Source of the DNA: Haematobia irritans
Taxonomy: Eukaryota; Arthropoda; Insecta; Diptera; Muscidae
Reading direction: 5' to 3'
Assembly: GCF_050003625.1 (NCBI RefSeq)
Contig: NC_134397.1
Coordinates: 225,246,537 to 225,310,536, forward strand
DNA: 64,000 bases
Under the pieces are notes generated by a model. That model ran no database searches. It worked only from the letters and a program-made list of their open reading frames with translations, and was not told the DNA's origin. How positions within the stretch are numbered: the stretch's first letter is position 1; every line of letters begins with the position of its first letter. The position numbers were made by a program, and so were the translations under genes. Below are positions 1 through 10,190 of the stretch, in pieces.

Positions 1-1794
1 AAATTTCACCCGATCCGGCTGAAATTTGGTACGTAGTGTTAGTATATGGTCTCTAACAACCATGCAAAAATTGGTCCCCATCGGTCCATAATTATATATA
101 GCGCCTATATAAACCGATCCCCAGATTTGGCTTGCGGAGCCTCTAAGAGAAGCTAATTTCATCCGATCTGGCTGAAATTTGGTACATGGTGTAAGTACAT
201 GGTCTTGAATAACTGTGCAAAAATGGGTCAACATCGGTCCATAATTATATAGCCCCCATATAAACCGATCCCCCGACTTGGCTTGCGGAGCCTCTAAGAG
301 AAGCAAATTTCATCCAATCCGGCTGAAATTTGGTACGTGGTGTTAGTATATGGTCTCCAACAACCATGCCAGAATTGGTCCACATCGGTCCATAATTATA
401 TATAGCCCCAATATAAACCGATCCCCAGATTTGACCTCCGGACCCTCTTAGAGGACCAAAATTCATTCGATCCGGTTGAAATTTGGTACGTGGTGTTAGT
501 ATATGGACACTAACAACCATGCAAAAATTGGTCTATATCGGTCCATAATTATATATAGCCCCCATATAAACCGATCCCCAGATTCGACCCCCGGAGCCTC
601 TTGCAGGAGCAAAATTTATCCGATCCGGTTGAAATTTGGTACGTAGTGTTAGCATATGGTCTCTAATAACCATGCAAGAATTGGTCCATATCGGTCCATA
701 ATTATATATAGCCCCCATATAAACCGATCCCCAGATTTGTCCTCACGAACCAAGAGGTGGAGCAAAATTCATCCGATTCGGTTGAAATTTGGAACGTGGT
801 GTTAGTATGTGGTCTCTAACAAACACACAAGAATTGTTCCATATCGCTCCATAATTATATATATTACCCCCATATAAACCGTTCCCCAGATTTGATCTCA
901 GGAGCCTCTTGGAGAAGCAAAATTCATCCGATCCGGTTGAAATTTGCAACGTGGTGTTAGTAACATATATGGCCGCTAATAACCATGCCAAAATTGGTCC
1001 ATATAGGTCTATAGTTATATATAGCCGATCCCCAATCAGACAAAAATTGGTCCATATCGGTTCATAATCATGGTTGCCACTCGAGCCAAAAATAATCTAC
1101 CAAAATTTTATTTCTATAGAAAATTTTGACAAAATGTTATTTTTATGGAAAACTTTGTCAAAATCGTATTCCTATTAAAAATTTTGTCAAATTTTATTTC
1201 TATCGAAAATTTTGGCAAAATTTTATTTCTATAGAAAATGTTCTCAAAATTTTTATTCTATTGAAAATTTTGTCAAAATTTTATTTTTATTGAAAATTTT
1301 GTCGAAATGTTATTTCTATAGAAAATTTTGTCAAAATTTTATTTCTATAGAAAGTTTTGTCAAAATTTTATTTCTATAGAAAATTTTGACACAATTTTAT
1401 TTCTATAGAAAATTTTGTTAAAATTTTATTTCTATAGAAAATTTTGTTAAAATTTTACTTCTATAGAAAATGTTGTCAAAATTTATTTTGTCAGAATTTT
1501 ATTTCTATAAAAACTTTTATCAAAATTTTATTTCTATAGAAAATTTTGTCAAACTTAGTTTTATACGTATTTAATCGGCCTTTTTTGGTTTAATATATAC
1601 CACATATGGACTACCTTGCAATTTAGAAGACGGTTTTAGGAAGTTTTAAGATACCTTGTCATCGGCAAGTGATACCGCAACCCAAGTAATTCGATTGTGA
1701 AGGACAGTCTTCAGTAGAAGTTTCTACGCAATGCATGGTGGAGGGGACATAAGCTTCGGCCTGGCCGAACGTATATACTTGTTTTTTTTTTTTT
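1..1794 (-). mobile_element. E-family interspersed element (copy E5), left-truncated by window edge, split by a minisatellite element
   Basis: About seven diverged ~150-153-bp units (for example starts at 2, 155 and 306) fill 1-1073, each with the core ATATAGCCCCCATATAAACC. The element resumes at about 1590 and ends with GCATGGTGGAGG (1733-1744), a GC hairpin TTCGGCCTGGCCGAA and ATATACTTGTTTTT (1771-1784). Copies at 8677, 25737 and 44899 share the layout, so orientation is minus. The minisatellite element at 1074-1557 interrupts it. Open frames through these units are by-products of a period divisible by three and I do not call them genes. The general architecture (internal tandem units, GTCY microsatellite, short inverted arms) resembles mini-me/DINE (Helentron-derived) elements of flies; that assignment is inference. 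Confidence 0.8.
1074..1557 (-). repeat. TATAGAAA/TTTTGACAAAA minisatellite element, minus orientation
   Basis: Roughly fifteen ~29-30-bp units read, on this strand, ATTTTATTTCTATAGAAA followed by ATTTTGTCAAA. The left edge GGTTGCCACTCG (1074-1085) followed by a short AATCTACCAAAA stretch is the reverse complement of the edge seen at 39840-39865 (CACGAGTGGCAACC). The array is therefore the inner part of a defined element, not a free satellite. It sits inside E5. Confidence 0.85.
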
Positions 1795-2097
1795 ATTAAG
1801 AAAATATTTTTTACTTTCAAGGATCCCTTATAATTTGAAATTTTTAACTGACATTTATTAGTTCATTCATATCTTTTTTGATATATCGCAAAACGAGTAC
1901 GGACATGTGATAAATGCGATAAGTATCTTATTTTTAAAGTTAAAGAGCCTAGATTCAAAGCTATACAGTTCTCAAAAAGATGTATTTATTTTAATGAAGT
2001 GGCATCTTTGGCTCGAAATCAATACCAAAATCCTTAAGGAAAGGTCAAAATTTTTGAATTCAAGTAAACTTTTTTGGAGCATACAGAAAGTTTAATT
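1795..2097. other. AT-rich spacer, no feature seen
   Basis: Only short chance frames occur here. The sequence is AT-rich with no recognisable motif beyond the end of E5 on the left and the first GTTCATTG-type units on the right. I see no coding signature. Confidence 0.5.
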
Positions 2098-2196
2098 AGT
2101 TTAATTAATTAACTTTCTTATAGAAAAGTGAGTTTTGTATGTAGGTGAAAAGTTCATTGGTAATGAACTTTCGTAGGTTCAAGTTCATTGTGGATG

Positions 2197-2538
2197 TAGG
2201 TTAGGTTAGGTTAGGTTAGGTGGCAGCCTGATGTATCAGACTCACATAGACTATTCAGTCCATTGTGATACCACATTGGTGAACTTCTCTCTTATCACTG
2301 AGTGCTGCCCGATTCCATGTTAAGCTCAATGAAAAGGGACCTCCTTTTTATAGCAGAGTCCGAACGGCGTTCCACATTGCAGTGAAACCACTTAGAGAAG
2401 CTTCGAAACAGTCAGAAATGTCACCAGCATTCATCCACCGCTGAAAAACTTTTTGATGTTCGGTCGAAGCAGGAATCGAACCCACGACCTTGTGTATTCA
2501 AAGCGGGCATGCTAACCCTTGCACCATGGTGGCTCCCA
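2197..2538 (-). mobile_element. tRNA-derived SINE, near full length
   Basis: Read on the minus strand it starts at 2538 with GGGAGCCACCATGGTGCAAG and has a Pol III A-box-like GGTTAGCATGCCCGC and a B-box-like GGGTTCGATTCCTGC, then a unique body. It ends in a pentameric CCTAA tail (GGTTA on plus at 2197-2220). Other copies in the window (30589, 39871, 31964) share head, body and tail. About 340 bp. It interrupts the start of the palindromic minisatellite. The flanks share GATGTAG, a possible target duplication that coincides with the edge of the next SINE, so it is not firm. Confidence 0.88.
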
Positions 2539-2550
2539 CAGTAGTCGATG

Positions 2551-2823
2551 TAGATTAGATATAGTGGCAGCCGACATTTCAGGCTCATTAGACTATTCAG
2601 TCACTGAATATAGGCCCGATTCCATGTTTAGCTCAATGACAATGGACTTCATTTTTAATATAGCCGAGAGAAGGTTTGCAACACTCAAATATTTCACCAG
2701 CATTACTGAGAGGGGATAAACACCGCTGAAAATTTTTTTTACAGTACGGTCGAATCTGGGATTGAACCCAATACCCTTTGTATACAAGACGGGTATATTA
2801 ACCCTTGTCCGACGGTGGCTACC
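2551..2823 (-). mobile_element. Second, more diverged tRNA-derived SINE
   Basis: Same order as the neighbouring SINE but strongly diverged: plus-strand left edge AGATATAGTGGCAGCCGACA (the tail side), right edge with GAATCTGGGATTGAACCC (degenerate B box on minus) and GACGGTGGCTACCC (head). The body is shortened. The head end (2785-2823) was carried into the 796-bp tandem duplication that follows. The fragment at 7201 resembles this variant (TATAGTGGCAGCC), which suggests a second subfamily. Confidence 0.75.
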
Positions 2824-4376
2824 CATTGTCGATGAACTTTCTTATAGAAATGGATTTTAATATAGAAAACAGTTCATTGGCAATGAACTTCTATAGAAAA
2901 TCTCATTGGCAACAAAGTTTATCGAAATTTCCATTGTCAATGAACTTTCTCATAGAAAAATTAGTTTTCACTTAATTTTTTTTTAAAAAATTCATTTTCA
3001 AAATTTCTTATAGGAAAAGTCATTGGAAACACAGTTTATTATAGAAAAATTCATTGTCAATGAATTCTCTTATAGAAAATTGTCAATGAACTTTCTTATA
3101 GAAAAGTTAATTTTCAATGAACTGCCTTATAGAAAAATTCATTGTCAATGAACTTTCTTATAGAAAAATTCATTGGCAACAAAGTTCCTTATAATTTTCT
3201 TATAGAAAAGTTCATTGACATTCATTGAAAATTAACTTTTCTATAAGAAAGTTCATTGACAATGAACTTTTCTATAAGAAAGTTCATTGTCAATGAACTT
3301 TCTCATAGAAAAATTAGTTTTCACTTAATTTTCTTATAAAAAATTCATTGTCTTTTAGAAAAAGTCATTGGCAACAAAGTTTCTTATAGAAAAGTTCACT
3401 GTCAATGAATTCACTTATAGAAAAGTTTCTTATAGAAAAGTTAATTTTCAATGAAATGTCTTATAGAAAAATTCATTGTCAATGAACTTTCTTTTTAGAA
3501 AAGTTCATTGTCAATGAACTTTCTTATAGAAAAGTTCATCGCCAATGAAGTCTCTTATAGAAAAGTTCATCGCCAATGAACAAGACGGGTATGTTAACCC
3601 TTGTCCAACGCTGGCTACCCATTGTCTATGAACTTTCTTATAGAAATGGATTTTAATATAGAAAACAGTTCATTGGCAATGAACTTATATAGAAAATCTC
3701 ATTGGCAACAAAGTTTATCGAAATTTCCATTGTCAATGAACTTTCTCATAGAAAAATTAGTTTTCACTTAATTTTTTTATAAAAAATTCATTTTCAAACT
3801 TTCTTATAGGAAAAGTCATTGGCAACACAGTTTATTATAGAAAAGTTCATTGTCAATGAATTCTCTTATAGAAAATTGTCAATGAACTTTCTTATAGAAA
3901 AGTTAATTTTCAATGAACTGCCTTATAGAAAAATTCATTGTCAATGAACTTTCTTATAGAAAAATTCATTGGCAACAAAGTTCCTTATAATTTTCTTATA
4001 GAAAAGTTCATTGACATTCATTGAAAATTAACTTTTCTATAAGAAAGTTCATTGACAATGAACTTTTCTATAAGAGAATTCATTGACAATGAACTTTTCT
4101 ATAAGAAAGTTCATTGTCAATGAACTTTCTCATAGAAAATTTAGTTTTCACTTAATTTTCTTATAAAAAATTCATTGTCTTTTAGAAAAAGTCATTGGCA
4201 ACAAAGTTTCTTATAGAAAAGTTCACTGTCAATGAATTCTCTTATAGAAAAGTTTCTTATAGAAAAGTTAATTTTCAATGAAATGTCTTATAGAAAAATT
4301 CATTGTCAATGAACTTTCTTTTTAGAAAAGTTCATTGTCAATGAACTTTCTTATAGAAAAGTTCATCGCCAATGAA
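2785..4376. repeat. 796-bp tandem segmental duplication inside the minisatellite
   Basis: The block beginning CAAGACGGGTAT at 2785 recurs at 3581 (offset exactly 796), and ACCCATTGTC recurs at 2821 and 3617 with the same offset. Each copy carries the tRNA-head end of the diverged SINE plus about 24 minisatellite units. The second copy has an additional inverted unit (about 4065-4100). The SINE piece inside the repeat acts as a marker showing that the array grew by large unequal exchange after SINE insertion. Confidence 0.88.
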
Positions 4377-5620
4377 CTCTCTTATAGAAAAGTTCATTGT
4401 CAATGAAGTTTCTTACAGAAAAAGTTCATTATAAATCAAATTTCTTACAGTGAAGTTCATTGTCAGTTAAATTTCTTACATTGAAGTTCAGTGTTAATGA
4501 AATTTCTTATAGAAAAGTTCATTCACAATGGATATTCTTAAAGAATCGTTCATTGCCGATGGACCTTCTTATAGCCAAGTTCATTGTGAATGAACTATCT
4601 TATAGAAAAATTCATTGTCAATGGATTTTCTTATAAAAAAATTCATTGTCTTTGGATTTTCTTATAGAAAAGTTAATTTTCAATGAACTTTCTTAAAGAA
4701 AATTGTCAATCAAATTTCTTACAGTGAAGTTCATTGTCAATGAACTTTCTCTTAGAAAGTTTAGTGATTGACAATAAATTTTCTTAAAGAAAAGTTTATT
4801 GTCAATCAAATTTCTTATATAGAAGTTCATTGTGAATGAACTTTCTTATAGAAAAGTTCATTTTCGATGAACTGTCTTATAGAAAAATTCATTGTCAATG
4901 AAATTTCTTATAGAAAAATTCATTTTCAATTAACTGTTTTATAGAAAAATTCATTGGCAACAAAGTTTCTTATAGAAAGTTCATTGTCAATGAACTTTAT
5001 TATAGAAAAGTTCATTTTCAATGAACTTTCTTTTAGAAAAGTTCATTGCCAATGAACTTTCTTATAGAAAAGTTTATTGCTAATGAAATTTCTTATAGAA
5101 AAGTTCATTGCCAATGAACTTTCTTATAGAAAAGTTTCTTTCTTATAGAAAAGTTCATTGTCAATGTACTTTTTTCCAAAAAAGTTCATTGTAAAACAAA
5201 TTTTTTACAGTGAAGTTCATTCATAATGGATATTCTTAAAGAATCGTTCATTGTCAATGGACTTTCTTAGAGTCAAGTTCATTGTCAATGAACTTTCTTA
5301 TAGAAAAATGCATTGTCAATGGATTTTCTTATAAAAAATTCATTGTCTATGGATTTTTTTTTATAGAAAAGTTAATTGTAAATTAACTTTCTTAAAGAAA
5401 AGTTAATTGTCAATCACATTTCTTATAGCGAAGTTCATTGCCAATGAACTTTCTTATAGAAAAATTTATTGTCAGTGGACTTTCTTATAAAAAAGTTAAT
5501 TGTCAAAGAAATAAAAAGTTCATTGTCGGTGAACTTTTCTATAAGAAAGTCCATTGTCAATTAACTTTCTTATTGGAAAAATTTTTGTCGGAAGGATTTT
5601 TGTATTTTCTCTTTGGGTGT

Positions 5621-6430
5621 ACACAAAATCAACCTTTAAGTAAATCGTGTACATAATCAAAAGTTGTTAAACTAAATGACACTTAGGACAGGTGTTTACG
5701 ATCACCATCAAGAGTCGTCTATCGGATATAGTTTTGGTGCCATCTTACGTTTGTATTGGACGACTTGTCAATACCAATGCTACCATAATGGGTTTAAGGT
5801 GTGAGTAGTCAATTTTCAAATAATACCACTAACACTGCCGTACACAAACACAAACATACACTTATCAACACAATTCATTAAAGCAAATATCCTTAAAAGA
5901 ATACTGATTGAGTATGTATATGTATGTGTATCCGTGTTTGGGTATTGGATGAGTGTTTACAATTTGCTTCCACTTTGCACCTAGTGTGAGTTAATGCGTC
6001 GAAGGTAAAACGAATGAATATCGCCTCAATAGACTTTTGATAAGAGGTTCATTAGTTAATTTATTGCTTGTTCTTACTATTGTTACTATGATATACTACC
6101 ATTATTTTGTCATACATCCTAGACGATGATGACGATGTTGAGATCTTTGATGATGACAAAATCCCTTTTGTGGTTTTCAGTTCAAATAAATTTTGTTTCG
6201 GAGACCATAAAGAAAGCACACATTTTAATCTCTTATTCTATAGACCATGAAGATATGATAAAATGAGATAAAATTAATTTAGTCAAATATCAAATTTTGT
6301 CTAGAGAATAAATTAAAATTGCATTTGATATAGATTTACTTATGAAAAATTGTAATTGTCCAATGGAAAAATCAAAATTTCGAATTGTAATTGTTTTATT
6401 AATATAATCACAATTTTGCATAGTTCTTTA
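5621..6430. other. Apparently unique AT-rich DNA, no gene recognised
   Basis: This stretch lacks the repeat families seen elsewhere. It has mild GT/TG-rich runs (5910-5945) and a GATGATGACGATG run near 6125. I see no long open frame, convincing splice pattern or known motif. It could be intron or intergenic DNA of the host. Confidence 0.45.
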
Positions 6431-6534
6431 CTCGTTATTATAGCTTAAACAGCTATGAAATATAGGCACTATAAGTTTGTTATGTATATTCAAACGGCTG
6501 ACAAAACTATAGCACGATGGTTTTGGTCCATCAT

Positions 6535-7120
6535 TTGGGCGTAGCATCGGAATGGGCCAAAATTAGATATCATTTAGGGTCATTCTTAATCACCAAAATA
6601 CCACAATCGCAAAAGTCTAACGGAGTGAGATTTGGAAATTTTTGAGGCCATTGTGCGTTAGAAATGAAGCGAGGACCCGTCATTTTAAGCCATTCTTGGT
6701 TGACGCGTGCTGAGTGCTATGGTCCTGAGTCCTGCTGGCATTTCCATGGTCTGAGGCTCAAAACAATTACCATCAGCGGCGCTTGAATTCTTGTACGGCC
6801 TCAATGCTGCCTTTAGGACATTTTCCCATATTCGGTATTTAAATTGACCCCATGTCTCAAACATTTACCATCGGCGGCGCTTGAGTTCTTATCGAGGAAA
6901 AACAAATTTGGTAACTGGCCACATTCGTGCAAGCAAATTCCTTGGCTCTTTCAATCTAATTTTTTGTGCATTGGTGAGCTCTTGCACATGTTGGAATTTC
7001 ATTGGCTTTGGTCCAAGCTAATTTTGCAATATGTGCTGCTTCCGTTCAGATTGTGGCGTGGTTTCGATCAAAATTTGCCTTCACTTTTCGGATAATTTCT
7101 AGATCTGTTTTCCGTGGTGC
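6535..7120 (-). pseudogene. maT-like (DD37D-type) mariner-family transposase relic
   Basis: Reading the minus strand in shifting frames gives fragments typical of maT transposases: an HVQELTNAQK-like stretch (about 7005-6975), MWPVTKFVF (about 6925), then QQDSG...HSARVNQEWLK (about 6738-6690) and NAQWPQKFPNLTPLDF (about 6660-6610). From the D of QQD to the D of LDF there are 37 intervening residues, as expected for DD37D elements. The copy is badly decayed: several stops and frame changes, and SPDLNP has become FPNLTP. The terminal repeats were not found with confidence. Related fragments lie at 27993-31050 and 60693-61023. Confidence 0.7.
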
Positions 7121-7200
7121 ATAATTATGAGCAAGTACAGACTATAACGTTTACTGCACCATCGAGTAGTAACATAGTAATATTGGCTTGGAAACACCCA

Positions 7201-7248
7201 TTAGGTTAGGTTAGGTATAGTGGCAGCCCGATATTTCAGGCTTCAGTC
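7201..7248 (-). mobile_element. SINE tail fragment
   Basis: AGGTTAGGTTAGG followed by TATAGTGGCAGCCCGATATT matches the tail side of the window's tRNA-derived SINEs (minus orientation). The body stops after about 45 bp (TTCAGGCTTCAGT), so this is a 5'-truncated or deleted copy. Confidence 0.7.
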
Positions 7249-7524
7249 AGTGTTGCCAGTATTTCTCTGGCTTTTCTTCCCAAATTTTGATGCTCACAAA
7301 AAAAATAAAGAAAAAGGCTCTATTGTAGAAAATTTGTAAAAATTTAAAAATTACAAAAAATGCCAAACCAGTTGTAAGCTGCAATAAGATCAAGATTTTT
7401 AACCACAACACCAAGAGACCGGTGATCGTCTTCCAAATGCTGGAGATATCAAAATGGGAGATCGGTCACCATGTATTTATAAACCGAAATTTACTTCTAA
7501 ATATTCAAGTAGTAAAATTGGGTG

Positions 7525-7897
7525 GTAGACACGGTTGCCACAGTTAGAATTCTACCAGAAATGGTGGATTTTTTATTGTTTTGTAGATTAGTAGAATTTT
7601 TTATGATTTGGTAAATTTTGAAAAGAGTTACTTCATAAATTTTCCATAGAAAAAACTTTTTACAAAATTTTTTATAGAAATAAAATTTTGCCATTTTCCA
7701 TACACTGAAAAAAAAAGCATGCCCAGTTCCAAAGATTTCGACTTTACTTTAACAATTTTGGTATTGTAGGTAGGTCTCACGACAATATTTTGTTCAGTGT
7801 AGAAATAAAATTTTGGAAAAAAATTTTTGTGTTTGGTAGTTTTTTGGTAAAATGTTCTCCCAATTTTGGTAGATTATCGAGTGACAACCGTGGTGGT
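7525..7897 (+). repeat. Short TATAGAAA minisatellite element with both ends
   Basis: It begins ACACGGTTGCCACAG (7529-7543) with an AGAATTCTACCA motif, contains a few TATAGAAATAAAATTTTG units, and ends ...GTAGATTATCGAGTGACAACCG (about 7870-7891). The two ends are roughly inverted (CGGTTGCCAC versus GTGACAACCG). This is the shortest example with both ends, so it helps define the element that hosts the minisatellite. A family-A deletion derivative is inserted at 7703. Confidence 0.72.
7703..7799 (+). mobile_element. Family A TIR element, 97-bp internal-deletion derivative
   Basis: It starts CACTGAAAAAAAAAGCATGC and ends CACGACAATATTTTGTTCAGTG (7778-7799), matching the two ends of the 650-690-bp copies at 46295, 47170 and 48379. 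It is flanked by TA on both sides (7701-7702, 7800-7801), interrupting an otherwise normal minisatellite unit (CCATA | GAAATAAAATTTTG). Only the ends are kept, showing that the termini are enough for mobility or that the middle was lost after insertion. Confidence 0.88.
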
Positions 7898-8130
7898 AGA
7901 TCACTATGAAGGTTAATTATCTTCTTCATTTTTGTATTTACCGGATACAAATCAGTGATGAACGCTGATTACGGGGGCAACGAGTCTGAAATTATTTTGC
8001 AATTGTTGAAAAAATATCTTAGCCAAACTGAGTATAATTGAAAAAAAAAGAGCTTGGGCCCCCGAAATAAGTACCTGTGTCCGTTTCTAGTTCAAATGCT
8101 CTATTTGCACCCTTTCGAATACCGTGGAAT

Positions 8131-8676
8131 AAAGAGCAGCAGGGTTTTATTTTTTAAATTTTGACCAACCACTGGACTTCTTTTGTAGAAATGTAGAAAT
8201 TTGATGTTAATTTATTATATTAAACCGATTAAAAAAAATCGTCACAAAAATCCCCAAATTTATGGAAATTCACCATCAGATCCCCAAGTCTGGCAACACT
8301 ATCCATATAAAAACATCAATACACCCAGAGAAAGAATATGATCACCTCAAACATGTTTCAAGAGCAAAATGTTATTTGTGGATGGTGACCATGTAACATG
8401 TTTGTCGCAAAAATGTTGTTTTCTCGCCAAACATAACATGCTTACCGAAAACAGAAACATAATTTCCAAGAAAATAACATGGTTGCTGCGAACACGTTAC
8501 ATGATCACCATCCAAAAATAACATTTTGTATTTGAAACATGTTTGAGGTGATCATATTCCTTCTCTGGGTGTAAGGAGCAGCAGAGTTTTATTTTGTACA
8601 TGTTGACGAACCACTGGACTTCTTTTATAGAAATGTAGAAATTTGATGTTAATTTATTATTTAAAACTGATTAAAA
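8131..8676. repeat. Direct repeat (~100 bp, offset 442) flanking a D-family MITE
   Basis: 8131-8232 (AGAGCAGCAGGGTTTTATTT ... TTGATGTTAATTTATTAT) recurs at 8573-8676 with an offset of 442 bp and about 90 percent identity. The D-family MITE at 8322-8571 ends exactly where the second copy begins. A tandem duplication of about 442 bp followed by MITE insertion, or capture by recombination, would both explain this. Confidence 0.75.
8322..8571 (+). mobile_element. Family D MITE (250 bp) with TA target duplication
   Basis: Ends CACCCAGAGAAAGAATATGA and its inverse TCATATTCCTTCTCTGGGTG form long terminal inverted repeats that continue through CACCTCAAACATGTTT. TA is present on each side (8320-8321, 8572-8573). 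The interior holds several ACATG/CATGT dyads. Two further copies occur at 14211 and 28316. No coding capacity. Tc1/mariner-type mobilisation is inferred from the TA duplication. Confidence 0.9.
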
Positions 8677-10190
8677 ACAAGTATATACGGCCGTAAGTTC
8701 GGCCAGGCCGAAGCTTATGTACCGCCCACCATGGATTGCGTAGAAACTTCTTCTAAACACTGCCATCCACAATCGAATTGAACCGGATCGGATGAATTTT
8801 TGCTCCTCCAAGAGGCTCCGGAGGGCAAATCTGGAGAAAGGTTTATATGGGGGCTATATATAATTATGCACCGCTATGGACCAATTTTTGCATGATTGTT
8901 AGCGACCATATACATACCAACATCATGTACCAAATTTCAGCCGGATCGGATGAAATTTGCTTCTCTTTGAGGCTCCGCAAGCCAAATCTGGGGATCGGTT
9001 TATATGGGGGATATATATAATTGTTAACCGATGTGGACCACTTTTTGCATGGATGTTAGAGACTAACACCACGTTCCACATTTGAACCGGATCGGATGAA
9101 TTTTGCCCCTCCAAGAGGCTCCGGAGACCAAATCTTGAGAACGGTTTATATGGGGGCTATATATAATTATGGACCGATATGGACCAATTTTTGCATGGTT
9201 GTTAGAGACCATATACCAACATCATGAACCAAATTTTAGCCGGATCTGATAAAATTTGCTTCTCTTTGAGGCTCCGCAAGCCAAATCTGGGGATCGGTTT
9301 ATATGGCGGCTATATATAATTGTGAACCGATGTGGACCAATTTTGGTATGGATTTAAGAGACCATATACTAACACCACGTTCCACATTTGAACCGGATCG
9401 GATGAATTTTGCTCCTCCAAGAGGCTCCGGAGGTTCAAATCTGGAGAACGGTTTATATGGGGGCTATATATAATTACGGTCCGATATGGACCAATTTTTG
9501 CATGCTTATTAGAGACCATATACCAACATCATGTACCAAATTTCAGCCTGATCGGATGAAATTTGCTTCTCTTTGAGGCTCTGCAAGCCAAATCTGGGGA
9601 TCGGTTTATATGGGAACTATATATAATTATGGACCGATGTGGATCAATTTTTGCATGGTAGTTAGAAACCATATACCAACACCATGTACCAAATTTCAGA
9701 AAGATCGGATGAAATTTGCTTCTCTTTGAGGCTCCGCAAGCCAAATCTGGGGATCGGTTTATATAATTATGGACCGCTGTGGACCAATTTTTGCATGGTT
9801 GTTAGAGACCACATACCAACACCATGTACCAAATTTCAGCCGGATCGGATGAAACATGCTTCTCTTAGACGCTCCGCAAGCTAAATCTGAGGGTCCCTTT
9901 ATATGGGGATTATACGTAAAAATGGTTCATTGCCCATTTGCAATACCATCCGACCTACATCAATAACAACTACTTGTGCCAAGTTTCAAGTCGATAGCAT
10001 GTTTCGTTCGGAAGTTATCGTGATTTCAACAGACGGACGGACGGACGGACATGCTTAGATCGACTCAGAATTTCACCACGACCCGGAATATATATACTTT
10101 ATGGGGTCTTAGAGCAATATTTCGATGTGTTACAAATGGAATGACAAAGTTAATATACCCCCCCCCCCCTCCTATGGTGGAGGGTATACC
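8677..10190 (+). mobile_element. E-family interspersed element (copy E1), complete
   Basis: It starts AACAAGTATATACGGCCG, then the hairpin TTCGGCCAGGCCGAA (8699-8713) and the arm TACCGCCCACCATGG (8719-8733). Seven to eight ~150-bp units alternate two subtypes (TTGGCTTGCGGAGCC-like and GGCTCCGGAGG-like). Near the right end is ACAGACGGACGGACGGACGGACA-type microsatellite (10029-10050), then a 12-base C run (10158-10169) and the arm CCTATGGTGGAGGGTATA (10171-10188). The left arm has two mismatches to the right arm. No genuine gene is present. Confidence 0.85.

Larger units (their letters stand above)
2098..5620. repeat. Palindromic ~31-bp minisatellite, core GTTCATTGTCAATGAAC
   Basis: About ninety units of roughly 31 bp alternate a perfect dyad, GTTCATTG-T-CAATGAAC, with a second dyad-like spacer, CTTTCTTATAGAAAAG. 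Two SINEs (2197-2823) interrupt it near the left end. Because each half is self-complementary, units can appear on either strand, and some blocks (3220-3285, 4015-4100, 5530-5570) read as inverted spacers. The right end degenerates by 5600. It resembles the other minisatellite in sharing TATAGAAA and in alternating two dyads. Short open frames inside it are meaningless. Confidence 0.92.

Noticed and set aside
2197..2220. GGTTA/TTAGG-like tandem repeats (also at 30589, 39871, 19170), possible telomere repeat
   Set aside because: Each run is the tail of a tRNA-derived SINE with the same body next to it. Flies lack TTAGG telomeres and the runs are only 3-5 units.
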